The notes beneath the pieces are model-generated. The model made no database searches. It was not told where the DNA came from and saw nothing but the letters and a program-made list of their open reading frames with translations. A program made the translations under genes and the position numbers. From Apteryx mantelli (lineage: Eukaryota > Chordata > Aves > Apterygiformes > Apterygidae): DNA of 64,000 nucleotides. The number at the start of each line of letters is the position of its first letter. Position 1 is the stretch's first letter. The stretch is from positions 6,163,603-6,227,602 of the forward strand of contig NC_089984.1 in the NCBI RefSeq assembly GCF_036417845.1, given 5' to 3'. Shown here piece by piece: positions 29,001-41,700 of this stretch.

Positions 29001-32000
29001 CCTGAGATCAACTGTGCATCATAGACTAAAGGTGTGTTGCTACTGGAGCGTAGGTGCAAAGAAGAATTAAGCCTAACCATCAAAGGGTTAAACACCTTGT
29101 AATAACTGCAGCCTCAGTGTTTGAGAAAATAAATACAGCTTGCTTTCTGCCGGTGCCTGACTCTCATGTGCGTGCTGCTGCTTCAGTTCATAAAACCTGC
29201 AGTGGTTTTATGGTCGTGGAGGAAGGAGAACTTCCGTGACCTTATGGTTTTATCATCTGAGAAAGACAGCAGCCTTCTTGTTGCTCTGTCTCCCAAATTG
29301 CTCCTCCATTCCCTTGGTTTAGATCCTTGCAGGCTGTAAGCTCGCTAAGGTCTCCTGGTGGATCTGACAGTTGGTTTTTGACCGTGAGAGGGCAGTGTCT
29401 GGGAGAGAAGCACAAGCCAAAATGGACAGTTGTCACATACACATGATGCATAAAGGGAATATTCTCCTAAACTCAGGTTTGAACCGTGAGTTTTTGAGAG
29501 AGAGAAAGTCTGTTTTATGTATTTGTATCTGCCAGTAGGTTTCTGCAAGTTTGCGGCTTTCGGTTTCCCCTGTAGTATACGGGGGATTCCCTGCGGTGAC
29601 ACCTGGTCTTCCTTAATGTGGTGCCCTGCTTTTGCTAGGGCTGGAAGCCCCCCTGCGCTCCTCGCTGGGACTCGTGCTGCCAGAGGAGTGCCCGCTTTCC
29701 GCCTCGCAGAGGAGGAAACTGTGAGAGAAGAGTTGTTCCTGAGAGACCCGCGCAGAGCAAGGCTTAGATCCCAGGGGATCCCTGTGCCCATCTCCGACAC
29801 TGGATCTCCTGTCTGCGGTTATGCGCTGGTGTAACTTACCCTGAGAGGCTTCCTTGGATGTTTGGAAGGAGTCCATAAAGCCCCAGAATCACGGTGTTGA
29901 CGGGATCATGCCTCTTGGGCTCTTCCTCCCTGGATGAGGATACGATTTTCCTTAGCAGTAGCTGTGAGCATGTTCCTGGGCTCCGAGTCGCTGGTGTTTG
30001 GCCCTGCTGCTCCGGTGCAGAGGACTGGTATCACTGGGCAGTGCCGCTTGCCGTGAGGCGCCCAGGCAGCTGCTAACGGCAGATTGTGATCTGGGATTAG
30101 GACAAATGGGCTCAAGCTTTTGTGCATCTCGGCGAGCTGAATCCAGCCGTGAAGGGCTGCTAAGGCGGCTGCCGAAACGTCATCTTTTCCAGGGAGAGTC
30201 ACCTCTGATGTAGCATCTGTTTTGTGCGGGCGAGATGTGGAATCTGTCAGCCCGTAAAAAAGTAGGGGTGTAAGGAGAGTTTTTAGGAGCTGTCTGAAAT
30301 ACTGGGGACTAAAGCGGGAAGATTATCTAGGTCTTGGCCTGTTCACCACGCACTGCTCTTCCCTGCTAATCTTCCCAGAAGAGGCAATGTGGCAGATGGA
30401 GGTGACGTGCCGTCACTTTGTCAGCCCTCAGCCCACGCTCAGGTGTTTGAAAGCTCAGGGGAAAATGCTGCTTTTGGGGCCGGTTGATATTTATAGTACA
30501 AATTGGGCTTGCTTTTTGCCCCATTCCCTGCTCCAAAAAAACAGGGCAGGGTTTTTGTGTTCTGACCTGTGAAGGACTTCCTCGTGACCGTACGCTGCCT
30601 TCATCGTCCGTGCGCGCTCTGGAAGTGACATCAGCTGGTTGTCCTTGACAAGAATAAATCGAACTTTCTCCCAGTTTCTGTTACCTGAGCTATTGTTTTG
30701 TGATGGGCCAAATATCCGCTAGCTACGGATACCATTCAAAAAAAAAAAAGACTGATGGAGAGAAATCATGTCCTGTCGCGCGTGCTAACAGCAGCATCAA
30801 TTAGAGGGAATAAAAAGGCTTCTACTGCGGTTCTTTGAGCCTTGGTGGAGAGGGGACGGTGGGGAGAAGCGAGACGGCGAAGTCCCTCTTTACCCGTGCT
30901 GTTGACACGATGAAAGCAGTCAGTCTGTGTGCGTTTCAAGGCTGCTGCGTGGTTCTGGGATTTGCAACATCCAGGATACGATGAGCAATGAAACTATTAG
31001 CAGCAGCACAAGATGCGCGCATTCTATGTCTTCTGGGGACCACCAAGCTTTGCCAGCCGGTGGCTGCCGGAGCAAAGCCCCTGGGCTCTGTGCTGCAGGC
31101 TGCCTGCTCTCTAGTGCAACCCGTCAGCGCCGCTGTAAAGAAAGGGATGGATGTTGTCATTAGACATGAAAAATGCTGCATGAAATGTGAGGCTTTAAAC
31201 TCTGACAGGCTGAGATACTGCCGTATTTAAACATCTGAAAGGTTTTATTTCAAACTCTGCAGCACAGGTGGAAACTTCAAAGCTGTCAGTCTGTCAGCGA
31301 ACTTTTTGCAGACAGAGAAATGTTTCAGTGGCGTGGTAAGCAGGGTTGGCTTCTTTGGGAGTTAAAAGCAGAGGTTATTTAATACGCTGATGGGAAGTGG
31401 CCACTAAGTCGAAATAATTGTTTTAATATGGGTGTGTTAACCATCCTCAAGGTATTTTTATAAATACCCTAGAACAAAAGAGCCTCTTTCTTAAAGCTGA
31501 ATATAACCGCTGCTCCACCTGGGAACAGTTCTTCCCCAGCAACAACACGTAGCTCTTGTTGTAAAGCGAATTTAAACTTAATTCATCTCGGCGAACTACA
31601 GAGCACATGGGAACAGGCAAAATGTAATTATCAGAGTTGGTATTAGCTGTGCTTGTGTTGTGAAGTACAACCTGTGTTTGGACAGGATTTAGAGACCGTA
31701 TTGAGCTTGTCGCTACAGCCGACTCCAGCTTTACTGCGCAAAAAATGCACTTGCCGCAAGTTTCAAGTCTGCGCGGAGTTTCTCGCTGGTGCGGCGCAGT
31801 TGCCGCTGCCTGCTGTGGAAGTCTCCCCTCGAAAGGCCTCGCGAGTGAGGGCTGCTGCTCCTGTGTCCTGCGTTGCAGCCCGTCGCGGTGAACCCTGCCT
31901 CGGTGCGCAGGCGGCCGTTCAGCCAGTCCGCTGAAAAGGCAGGCAGCGAGCGTGTGTGTGTGTGTGTGTAGTGGTGGGCTGCGACTTGCCTGCTGGGCTG

Positions 32001-35000
32001 AGCTCGCCCGCTCACGAAGCCCCTGAACGCTTTGTCTCTCGTTTCAACTCGGCCAGTGATGTAGAGAGAAAAGGTTTGTTGCGTGCGACCGGGTGCCTCT
32101 TCTCTGTCATGTTTTTCCCTCTGATTAAGGGGTGTGCGTGCATGATGCCTCAATACCTGATTTATTGGTTGGTTTGTAGGATCACGGGGTCAGTAGCAGC
32201 CTGTTCCAGAATCCTGCAAAGCTGCACCTGACTCTTGGGACATTGGTACTCCTGAACGAACAAGAGATCCAGAAAGCGTGTGACCTCCTGCAGAGATGCA
32301 AAGAGGACTTTGTGGAGTAAGTGTTGCAAAGGGGGGTGATCACAAAGGGCACGCGTGGGGGAAAGAAGCAAGCCGTCCCTGACCGGGGAGAGGAAAGAGG
32401 AAAGCAGCTCAATAGCGAATCACAACTCTGCAGCCTAGAAATTTAGAAAAAGGCTGAAACATTTCAAATAGAAGCATCAAAAATCACTGAGCAATAGCAG
32501 AGAATGTAATTGTATTTTGTAGTTCTGCTCGAGCCCTCAGCACTGCCTGAAAACCTTCTCCAGTCATTTCCTTTTCTCACAGCAGGCCCGTTATTTTTGT
32601 GTGCAGATTTTTGCTGTTATTCCCTGCTTGCTGCAGAGCCAGGGGAGAGCACCATCACCTTCACGTGCTGCCTGCAATGGGCTCCAGCCTGCTGCCTCCC
32701 TCCTGCCTCAGAGCAGATGCTGAGGTGTCCTTGACATGCATTTCTTGATGCAGGGAGCTGTGTGCAGGGAAGCCAGCGTGAGCCATATGAGTAATTGGTC
32801 TGAAATGTTTGGTGATGCTCTAGGACTGTGGCTTTCTCATTGCCTTTTAACACTGAATTGCAGATGTTATGGTTTTAACTGTAAATGTGGTTGAATGACA
32901 CTGTAATTAGCTTATCTCTGTACAGCTTAGAAATTGGAGATGGCCTGAGGGGCTGGTTTATTTATATATTTCCGCAAAGCCTTTGCATGTAGAACGCTTT
33001 CTTCATTTTTACCTCGGCACGTGAGGGTTTGGCCATGCTACCCCGGCTAATATCTGTGAGAATTAATGTATGGCCAAAATTTTCACCTCCTCCTCTAAAA
33101 TTAAGGCTCCATTTTGTTCAGCTGTTAAACGGAAATGCGAGCGAGTTGGCAGTGGTAGGTCTGTCTGCAGTGCTGGGAAGTGCTGCCTTCCTCGTAAGTG
33201 GATTGAACTGAGACAGAGGAAATCCTTACCCACCGTTTCCTTGGGTGGAGGAGGAATCAACATTTGAATATAACCTTTAGGTTATTTCCCCTGCCAGTGC
33301 CAAATAAATATACTTTTTAAATTGATTTTAGGCTCCCATCCATCCACATACACCTTCATTGGTGCTCATTTACGTTTCTGCATGCAGGCAGTGCCATATG
33401 AAGGGAGATATGCCCTTGTTGCCCTTTTGTAGAATATGTGGCCTCACGCACTCATAAGCTCGCGTGCACTTGACCGCGCTAGTGCCAGTTTTCTTCCCAA
33501 CAAATGTACTGGAAGAGGAAACCATGCTCTCTTTATCCCAGCTTGGAAACGTTACTAAAAACCTCCAAGGCAGGCTCAACAAAAGCGAGCAAGGTTAGAA
33601 CAAAGTCACGCTCATATTGTTGACTCGTATTTATTACTTCTGCCTGCCCAGACACTCCCTGTACTTTCCATGAGACCTTGGAGTTAACCGAGACAACAAC
33701 ACTTACTCACAGGGAGCTCTCGCTGCAGCGCTCTGCCTCCCTGTGATGTTCTGGTGGTAAAGGCAAGGAGGCGGCGTGTTTGGAAGCAGATGCACTTCGC
33801 AGTGCGTTTGCAGGTGTGGGAGTACATATTGTATCATGCACACGTTTTGGGTTTTGCCTTCCTGCAAGAGTAGCTGGAGACAATTATAAAACGGTTCTTT
33901 TTACTTCCAGCATGTTTAAATGCATGTTGAAATAGACTTAACACTGCATTCAGGATTGAGTGCTTTTCCCAGTGAAATGAATGAACTGGAGACGTTGTGT
34001 CACAGTCAGTCTCTTTACAGGGAAGACAGGAGCTTCTCTGGAATGAGAAATTATACCATATTATTGCTGATGGGCTTTAAAAAAACTAAATAGAGATCTC
34101 TGCCTTGAGATGGCCTGTGAATACCATCAAGTTGACTTCACATATGTCCAAAACAGTAAAAGTATGGATTTAAAGGTTTTTACAGTATTTCTTGAGACAA
34201 TGAGACATTAGCAGTTTTCAAGCTTTAGAAATTAGGGAAGCTTTTTTGTTTTAGGGATTTTTCAGTGCAAACAGCATTAAATAGGCAGAAAGAATTCCTC
34301 TGTGGAGTTCACTGCTCCATAGTGTCCATATAACAGTTAAGTTTCACTTAACCTCAAAGTTGTATTTAGCTATAGCAAAAAATATATTTATTTCATTCAT
34401 TAGTAAAACCAAATATTTAGCATGTGCATGAAGAGTACTATGCCTTGTATTTCAAAAGCCAGTGTGTTGTTTTGTATTTTAACATCAGGGATTTCTTGCA
34501 TTGCAGCCAAATTGCTGGAGGCAAACCCCTGACTGTGGAGGTGGCAGGGGTGGAATACATGAACGATGACCCTGCCATGACAGATGTCCTGTATGCAAAA
34601 GTCCACATGAAGGATGGCTCGGACAGGTGAGTTCCTCACGCTCCGCTCTTTCATTTCCCCTCAATGTGCGGAGGGTGCTAAGGCAGCAGTAACGGTGCAC
34701 CAGAGAAACCCACCCCAGTTGGTGGGTACTGCTCACAGTTATTGGGCCAGTAGTCGGGAAGATTAAATCATTCTTGCTTCCTAACCCAGTTAAGTCTGTG
34801 ATGTGTTTGCTCTTTAAATTGGTCACTGGTGGTGCTGCTGAAAGATGTCATTTGTTTCTGTAGCAGTATGTCGGATTGAATAATGGCATCGTGGCTCGCA
34901 CAGCGATAAGATGGCCAAGGAGATGCTCCTGAGGTGACTTAGAATGCAGGACAACTTGGCCTCTGCTGCCTGGTTCCCAACCTGCAAACCAGATTAATCT

Positions 35001-38000
35001 GGGCAGCCTGACACATTCTGCAGCATTTAATTATTCTTAAAACCCAGTTACGCCAGAAGGCCCTCTGAAAAGTGTGGCTTGGTTATGGAGTTGTTGTTTT
35101 GTGTCTGTAAGCAGCCTGAAACGCTCACAGGGTGTGAAACGTCTGTCTTCAGAGTTGCTGGTGTTGAAGCTTGAAGCCTGGTTGATGCCAGTGTGTGTGT
35201 CTGTGCTGTTTGTCACTCTCACCGATGGTTTTAGCAAAAGACTCTACAAACGGTCTGTCCAGAGCTGAGTAGGATGCAGTGGTGTCTGGGCAACCTTCCT
35301 CCATCTCATTTTTGACAAAACCATCATCAGTGGCAGCATTTTCTTTTCTCTCTGGGCTTTCTCAAAGACTGTGGGGAAACGCAAGAACTGTTGTGCTCCT
35401 GTGCTATTGTTTGTGAGGTGAATGGGAAAAGGGGCAGAGGGGTGGAACAAGAAGAGCTTTAGCCTTCTTTCCTTCTGGTGGTGCTGCCCTCTCATCGTCT
35501 GGTCCCTTTGCCAGAGGACACTGGGGAGCTAGGAGGGGAGCCCAGAGCAGTGCAGCTGGAGGAGGGAGACTGAGCAGGGACCTGCTCAGGGAAGAAAGGA
35601 TGTGTTCTGGCATCTCCTTTGCCCGAGGGCTGAGAAGACGAGGAGGGCCTTGTTTAAAACCTGCAGAAAACCACATTTTGGAGTCTATATTGCAGTAAGA
35701 GATCAGAAGTGGGATAAGAAAATGGGTGGGAAAATGTAAGAATTGCTGGTAGGCAGCACGAATTGAAATCTTCTTTTCCCCTTCTCGGCTCTTCCACTTC
35801 GAAGTCTATCCTGCCCTGAAAGAGATGAGATGAAACAGATGGGGAGGGTGGAGAACCACGACAAGCCAGACGCCAGCCAGGAGACAGAAAAGAAGTGCAG
35901 GCAGAAATAGGGAAGAAGCACTCGGAAAGATGAGACAGAGACAGACGTTGTATGATCCAAATGCCCTTTGCTGGGTTTCTTGTAGAAAGTGACCAAAGTG
36001 TCGGCTCTCAGAGCCGAGCTAGGGAGCTCTTTTTGCCTTACACACCTAGTTCCGGATCGTCTCTGAAGCGCAGTGCTTGCGAGTCTGCTTGCACATTTGA
36101 AAATAAGCCTGTGACCTGAGGGGCTGGTAGAGAAACCCTGTAGAGTGTAAGCAGGGACTAAAGTGGTGCAGTGATGTCTGCCTGGGTCTGTGGACAGCTT
36201 GAATTGTTACGTACTGACATTGCAGTCTGTGATCAGGATTTCAACCTTACCTGTTTTGCTGAGAACCTGTTTAGCATTAATGCTGGCAGAAAATGCTCAC
36301 GTGCATGTGTGGGGTGGCAGAGCTGCTTTTGGCTGGGGAGAGAAATGGGATCCTCAAATCCACCTTGTCTTGAAACTGAAAATGGCCTCCACCCCTGAGA
36401 TGCTCGTTACACAGGTCATGTCTCCTCCGTCCTCCACAGAGATCTGCTAGCTGAGGTCTTGGCCCAACCCAGATCTTGTGCTTTGCCTGGCACCTAAAGA
36501 CCTCCAGACTTCTGTTTTGCAACACATCTTTTGCTTTTTGCATAACAGTGTGCTCAGAGAGGGTCACATGGTTGTAACTTTTTATCTTCAGCCCAGGCTG
36601 GTCCTGCCCTTACCTGTAAATTAATTCATCTCTCACAGCAGGATGAACTGGCACCTCTGTCCTAATATAGTCCCTTAGCTGGTAGCGAGAGTTCAGCAAA
36701 CATTTAGTTTTGCAGAGGGGAAAGAAGATATTTTTATGTTGATTTAGAGCACTGAAAGTTTCTTTTGCTTCTGCTGAGACTCCAAGAGACAATGTGTTGG
36801 CCAAATAGTGATTATAAAGAAGGGATGAATGGAGATTCTTCCATAAAACTCTGCTTTGTTTTCCAGTCTGCTAGACAGATTACTGCTGAACTGCTCCGTG
36901 CACTTGCCTGCTAAAACCTGGGTGCTGTGTTTCAGTAGAGCTGCGCTTTGCTCGGGGAAATGGGCAAAGCAGGTAGAAATCACCGTTTCTCAGCTCAGGG
37001 TCAAGACTAGAAGAGAGCGGTGACCATGTGGTTTGCTGTGCTAGATCAGGTGGTTGCCACCAATGTTTGAGGTGTGCGCCTTCCTGTCTCATGCAAGATG
37101 TCTGGCTAGCTATTCTGAATGGTTCCTGGCATGGCCGAGGGGTGGAGTTTCTTCCTGATCTTCCGATAATCTTGATCAGTTTAAGCTATAAAGCAGGAGA
37201 TTTGATTTACCCTGACTTAGCTTGCATAACTGCAGACAGTATTAGGGGATGGCAAGCCCTTCTGCACATATAATGGCTCAGACTGAGAGAGAGATCATGC
37301 TCTGATGCCTCCCACATGGCAAATAATTTCCATTATAATTCATTCTAATTTGTTTTATTTCCTTGATTAACTTTATAACGTAATAAAGCACCATTTTCAC
37401 TTGAGCTATTCTCTGTTAATTTGTTTTAGTATTGTCTGTAATGATATTCATTTAATCTTTGTCATTGCTAATTTTAAAAATCACTGATGTAAAGCCAGAA
37501 AGTAAGTGGTAGAAATCCATGACAATCGGTAGTCTGCAAGCCTTGAAATTGTCCTGTGGCTGCTGGAAGCCCGTGGGGGGAAGCACAAAGCCCGCAGTGT
37601 TGTCCGAGCCAGCGTCCAGGGGCACAGCAGCGCTGGAGCCTCAGAGAAGCCGTGTCTCTGCCTTCCCCGTTGTAGCTGAGAAACCAAAGTGGTGGCACCT
37701 AGTGGAGTAAGAGTGCTGTCTAACTGCTCGGATGTGGTGAGAGGAGCCCAAATCCTACTTCACAGAGTAGTATGCTTCTGTCTCATTTCAGCAGATGGGA
37801 ATCCACACTGTTGGTGTAGCACATCCGTGCTGGTTTTGGTAAGGCTGGGGCACTGCAGCTCACAGCAGCCACAGCTGCTTTCATCCCAGACCACAGCCAG
37901 ACAAGAAGGTGGCAATGGTGCTCTGATTCTGCTTGCTCAGTAGCTCAGAAGGTAGAGCGTTGAGCAGGATGCGCCGCCTGGGTTTGTGCCCTCTGTCACC

Positions 38001-38762
38001 ATGCTCTGGGTTCTCCTGGAAATGAAGCCGGTGACTGAGTTGCTTATTTGGGACAGAGAAGGTCTGAGCTCCGGCCCAGCACTCTTGCACTGTATAAATG
38101 GCAGCCCCTGAGCAGAGCAGATCCTCCTGGAGTCAAGGTGCCCAAGTCCCTCTGTGGGTCTGAGATTTTAGCACTTGTAAGGAGAATTGTATTATGTTTC
38201 ATGGCAGTAGAAAGATGCATCCTTCAAGTTCCAATAACGTCTGTCTTTTCACTGTGAACAAACTCTCTGCTACGCTAACTTTGTCCTTCTTCGTGGCGTG
38301 TTTGCAGCAGAAGTGATCACCAAGTAAGCTTTGCAAAATAGCCAGAACTTTTTGCATTAGGACTGATTTGCCTGGCAGAATTCTGATTAGTTTTTTATCT
38401 TTCCATTAGAGGCTTGTTCAGTTTTCCCATGTGCATGCAGAGACTTCATTTCACACATGCTTCCCTCTCTGGCTGAAAAGTGAAAAGCTGACAACACGGG
38501 GGTTTCTCCTTGGTTTGCCTCGCTCTGTTCTTTCTCTTTTTGCCTTCGCAGATTGCAGGTGATAGCTGACAAACTGGTGGAACGGTTTGTGGCCTCCGGC
38601 CTGATGCTTAAAGAATGGGATAGAGTGAAACTCCATGCTACTGTCATGAACACTGTCTTCAGGAAAGATCCAAGTGGTGGGTATCCCTGATCCTTGCCAC
38701 TACATGTATTTAAAGCAGCAAACTGAACAGGAGGTGCTTTGGCCAGTAGCTGTTGGCTTTTA

Positions 38763-38798
<36 letters not shown>

Positions 38799-41700
38799 TT
38801 TTTTATTTGCTTAATTTTGTGATTTTTCTTAATCTCAAAAATACTTACAAGATTGTAGGGGAAGGTCATTAAAGCAAACCCAAAGGAAAATGAAGAAGCC
38901 GTCAGAGCTGGCAAAAGCAGGCATGCTTTAAGTACTTTCTGGTCGCTTTGTAAGATTCTTTGTCTTAGCTACAAAAACCCTAGTAGCACTCACAGTATCT
39001 GGATCAGACGCATTCAGGTACCTCGTGAGGCCTTGGGCTCTCTCTGCCCCAACAGTAAATTGAAATTCAGTAACACCTTCGTGTGCTGTTCTGACCTTTA
39101 AGCAAGAAGAAAACGGGATCCTCTTTGGTCAAGTTAAAGATTGCCTGTCGCTTTTGGAACATGATTCCAGGGTCTCAAAGTACACTTTCTCGTTAAATCA
39201 GATTCAGACTGCTGTGAGGCTGAACATGAGCTGTTATTGAGTGTATATAGTGTCTGCTGTCTCTGCCAAAAGATTGTCTGCTCTAGCAGGCTGTAGCATC
39301 GTTCTTATCGCATTACTTATAAAGCAGCCTCAGATGCCTTGCGTTTAGGGAGGGGCTGTATATTGCAGCCTTGTTCTCCGTGTGCAAACATGCATATGCT
39401 CTGGCACTGGTGTGGGGTTTGCAGGCCTTAGCAGCATTGCACTAAAGCTTTTCATAGCTTTCTCTGGCACAGGGGGCTGCATGCACCGCCGAGAGGTTAG
39501 TCCGAGTGTTCTCCAGTTGCAGCCTCCGCGAGTCTCTGTGTGGACAGTGATAACAGCAGATTGTGTTGTGGTTTTCTGGGCACGCAGTGGCAGGCTCTGG
39601 GGATGGCTGCTACTGAAGTCAGATAAGCAGGAGAAATTCTGGAAAGGCAGGGTTTAGGGGTCTCAAATCGAGCCCTGAAAACCGGTGGAAGTGGAAGTCC
39701 AGCCCAAAGTGCTGGTGTTGCTCTCTGTTAGCTGAGGCATGTGGGCAGTAGCATCTAGTCTGACGGCGTTGTTCAGAGTACAGACACGTAATACCCGTGA
39801 GGCATTCAGGCACGGTGGTGAGAGCGTTATGCAGACGGCCACGGAAGTTGCTTTATATTCAATATTGTATTTGAATAGTGTGTTAGATGTGAGTGGGGCT
39901 TCATAGTTAATGCTGGAGATGAAAAAGAAATATTGAATACGTTCACCGAGTGAGGCAGGGATCCTGTGGAAAGAACAGATCATGTACTTAGGGTTTATGT
40001 ATCAAAATCCAGCCATACCCTGGGGAAACTGATGTAAGATGTAGGCATTTGGCAGTTGCTCTAGGCGTGGATTACTGTTCTTGGTGTCTTCGTGTGTAGC
40101 TGTGTGCCCACCCTGCAGAAATACACATGCCGCATGTACATGGTGTGCAAGGATGCTTCCCGGAGCGGGCAGTGAAGATCTGTAGAGGTGCCGTTCAGAA
40201 CGTGTTCAGCATTACGCTCACACGCTCCGTCTGGTTTTTGGGGCTGTTCCAGGCAATGCGAGCGCTTGTCGCTGCTGACTCGTACCCGGGCAGGATGTGG
40301 AATTTGGAATCAGCCAGAGAGAAGCAGATGTGTTGCACTGAGCCAGCAGCCCTAAAGAATCATCTTAGCGGTAGCTCTGATTTAGGGCGTTTCCTCCAGG
40401 TAACTTAGATGACCCTGACAGAGGCACCAATTCCTGTGTATTCGGCTGTGTTCTCTTAAAAATCAAAGTGGAAACGTTTTTGCACGAAGAATTGGGCAAA
40501 GGTGGTTTGTTAGCTGGCAGCAGTCTTTGGGGAGGGGTGGGTGGGGGGGAAGTACAGTACACATGGTTCTCCCTTCTGAAGCTCATTGTGGTGGTGGCTT
40601 TTCTCTTTACAGCTGAAGAGCGAAACAGTACAGTGACTGCTAAATCATCTTTCAAGGAACGGGAGTCTTTTAATGGCCGAAATATCCTCAAGGTCAGTAT
40701 GAAATAATTAGGGGAATCAAGCCAGCTCTGGATACAGTGTAGCCAAAAGAGGTTGAAACACCTCTTTAAAACTGCTTTTGTCTTAAGCTGATGGGAGCTC
40801 CCGGAGGGGATCTGTTTTGAAAATAAACAATCTGGATCATTCATAATTGGGAGTATTACAGTATTTAACAGAAGCATTCTTAAAGCTGGCGAGGCTCAGA
40901 TCAGGAGGATGTAGCACGAATGCTAAGTGGGTGTTCGTGTTGTCGTTTACTTCGCTCGTGTTTTACCCTGGAGACTCAGGCTTGTGTTGTTTCTCAGCCC
41001 ACCAGAAAGGAGTACTTTGTTGCTCTTGTTCTACTCACTCATTATATATTTATGTCACTAAAACTGACTGCCACTTCGCATGCTATTTTTTGGGGGGAAA
41101 AAAAAACAAAAATCTTGCAATTGATTTGCTCGGTTTTACTCCAGAAGGGTAGCGGATAGTGGTAGGGAGTCCCACCAGCCAGGATCTGAGGGCTTGGCAG
41201 TGATCAGAGCGTAAGAAGGAAGATCCTCCAGACAGTGCAGGTGGGAAAGGCTTGAACCGGAGCATGCTGTAGCCTCCCAGGCTTTCCCAGCCAGGGCTGA
41301 GACTGCACTGCTGCTCTTCCAGATGGCAGTGTCAGACTGATGCTATATATGGTGCTTGGCCCCTGCAAGTGTCCAGAGAAAAAAGAAAAGCACAGAGAAA
41401 TAGAAATGGAAAATAACATGGGCTGGTAGCAAATTTGAATCCTCATTGTGTGAGGGAAAGGGGTTTTGTTTGCAGGCGGCTCTGCGAGGGAGACGGGACA
41501 ATGCTTTCATACATTTGGAAAATGATAGATGTTCTAGCCACAAATTGGCAGCAAAGATACACGAGTGAGGATGCAGGCTGCATGGAAGACGGAGAGCCCA
41601 GAAGGACTTTAGGGCATCAGAGGAGGGAAAGGGTGCGTTTTATTTGTGTTTACAGTTTTACTGTTTAATGTATTAGGTGTTGGATGTGTGGAGATGTAAA

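Larger units (their letters stand above)
32317..40612. other. ASCC1 introns 6-8
   Basis: Introns 6 (32317-34506), 7 (34627-38551) and 8 (38677-40612) hold the tRNA-like fragment near 37924-37992 and a TA microsatellite. I recognise no other gene. Confidence 0.5.
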
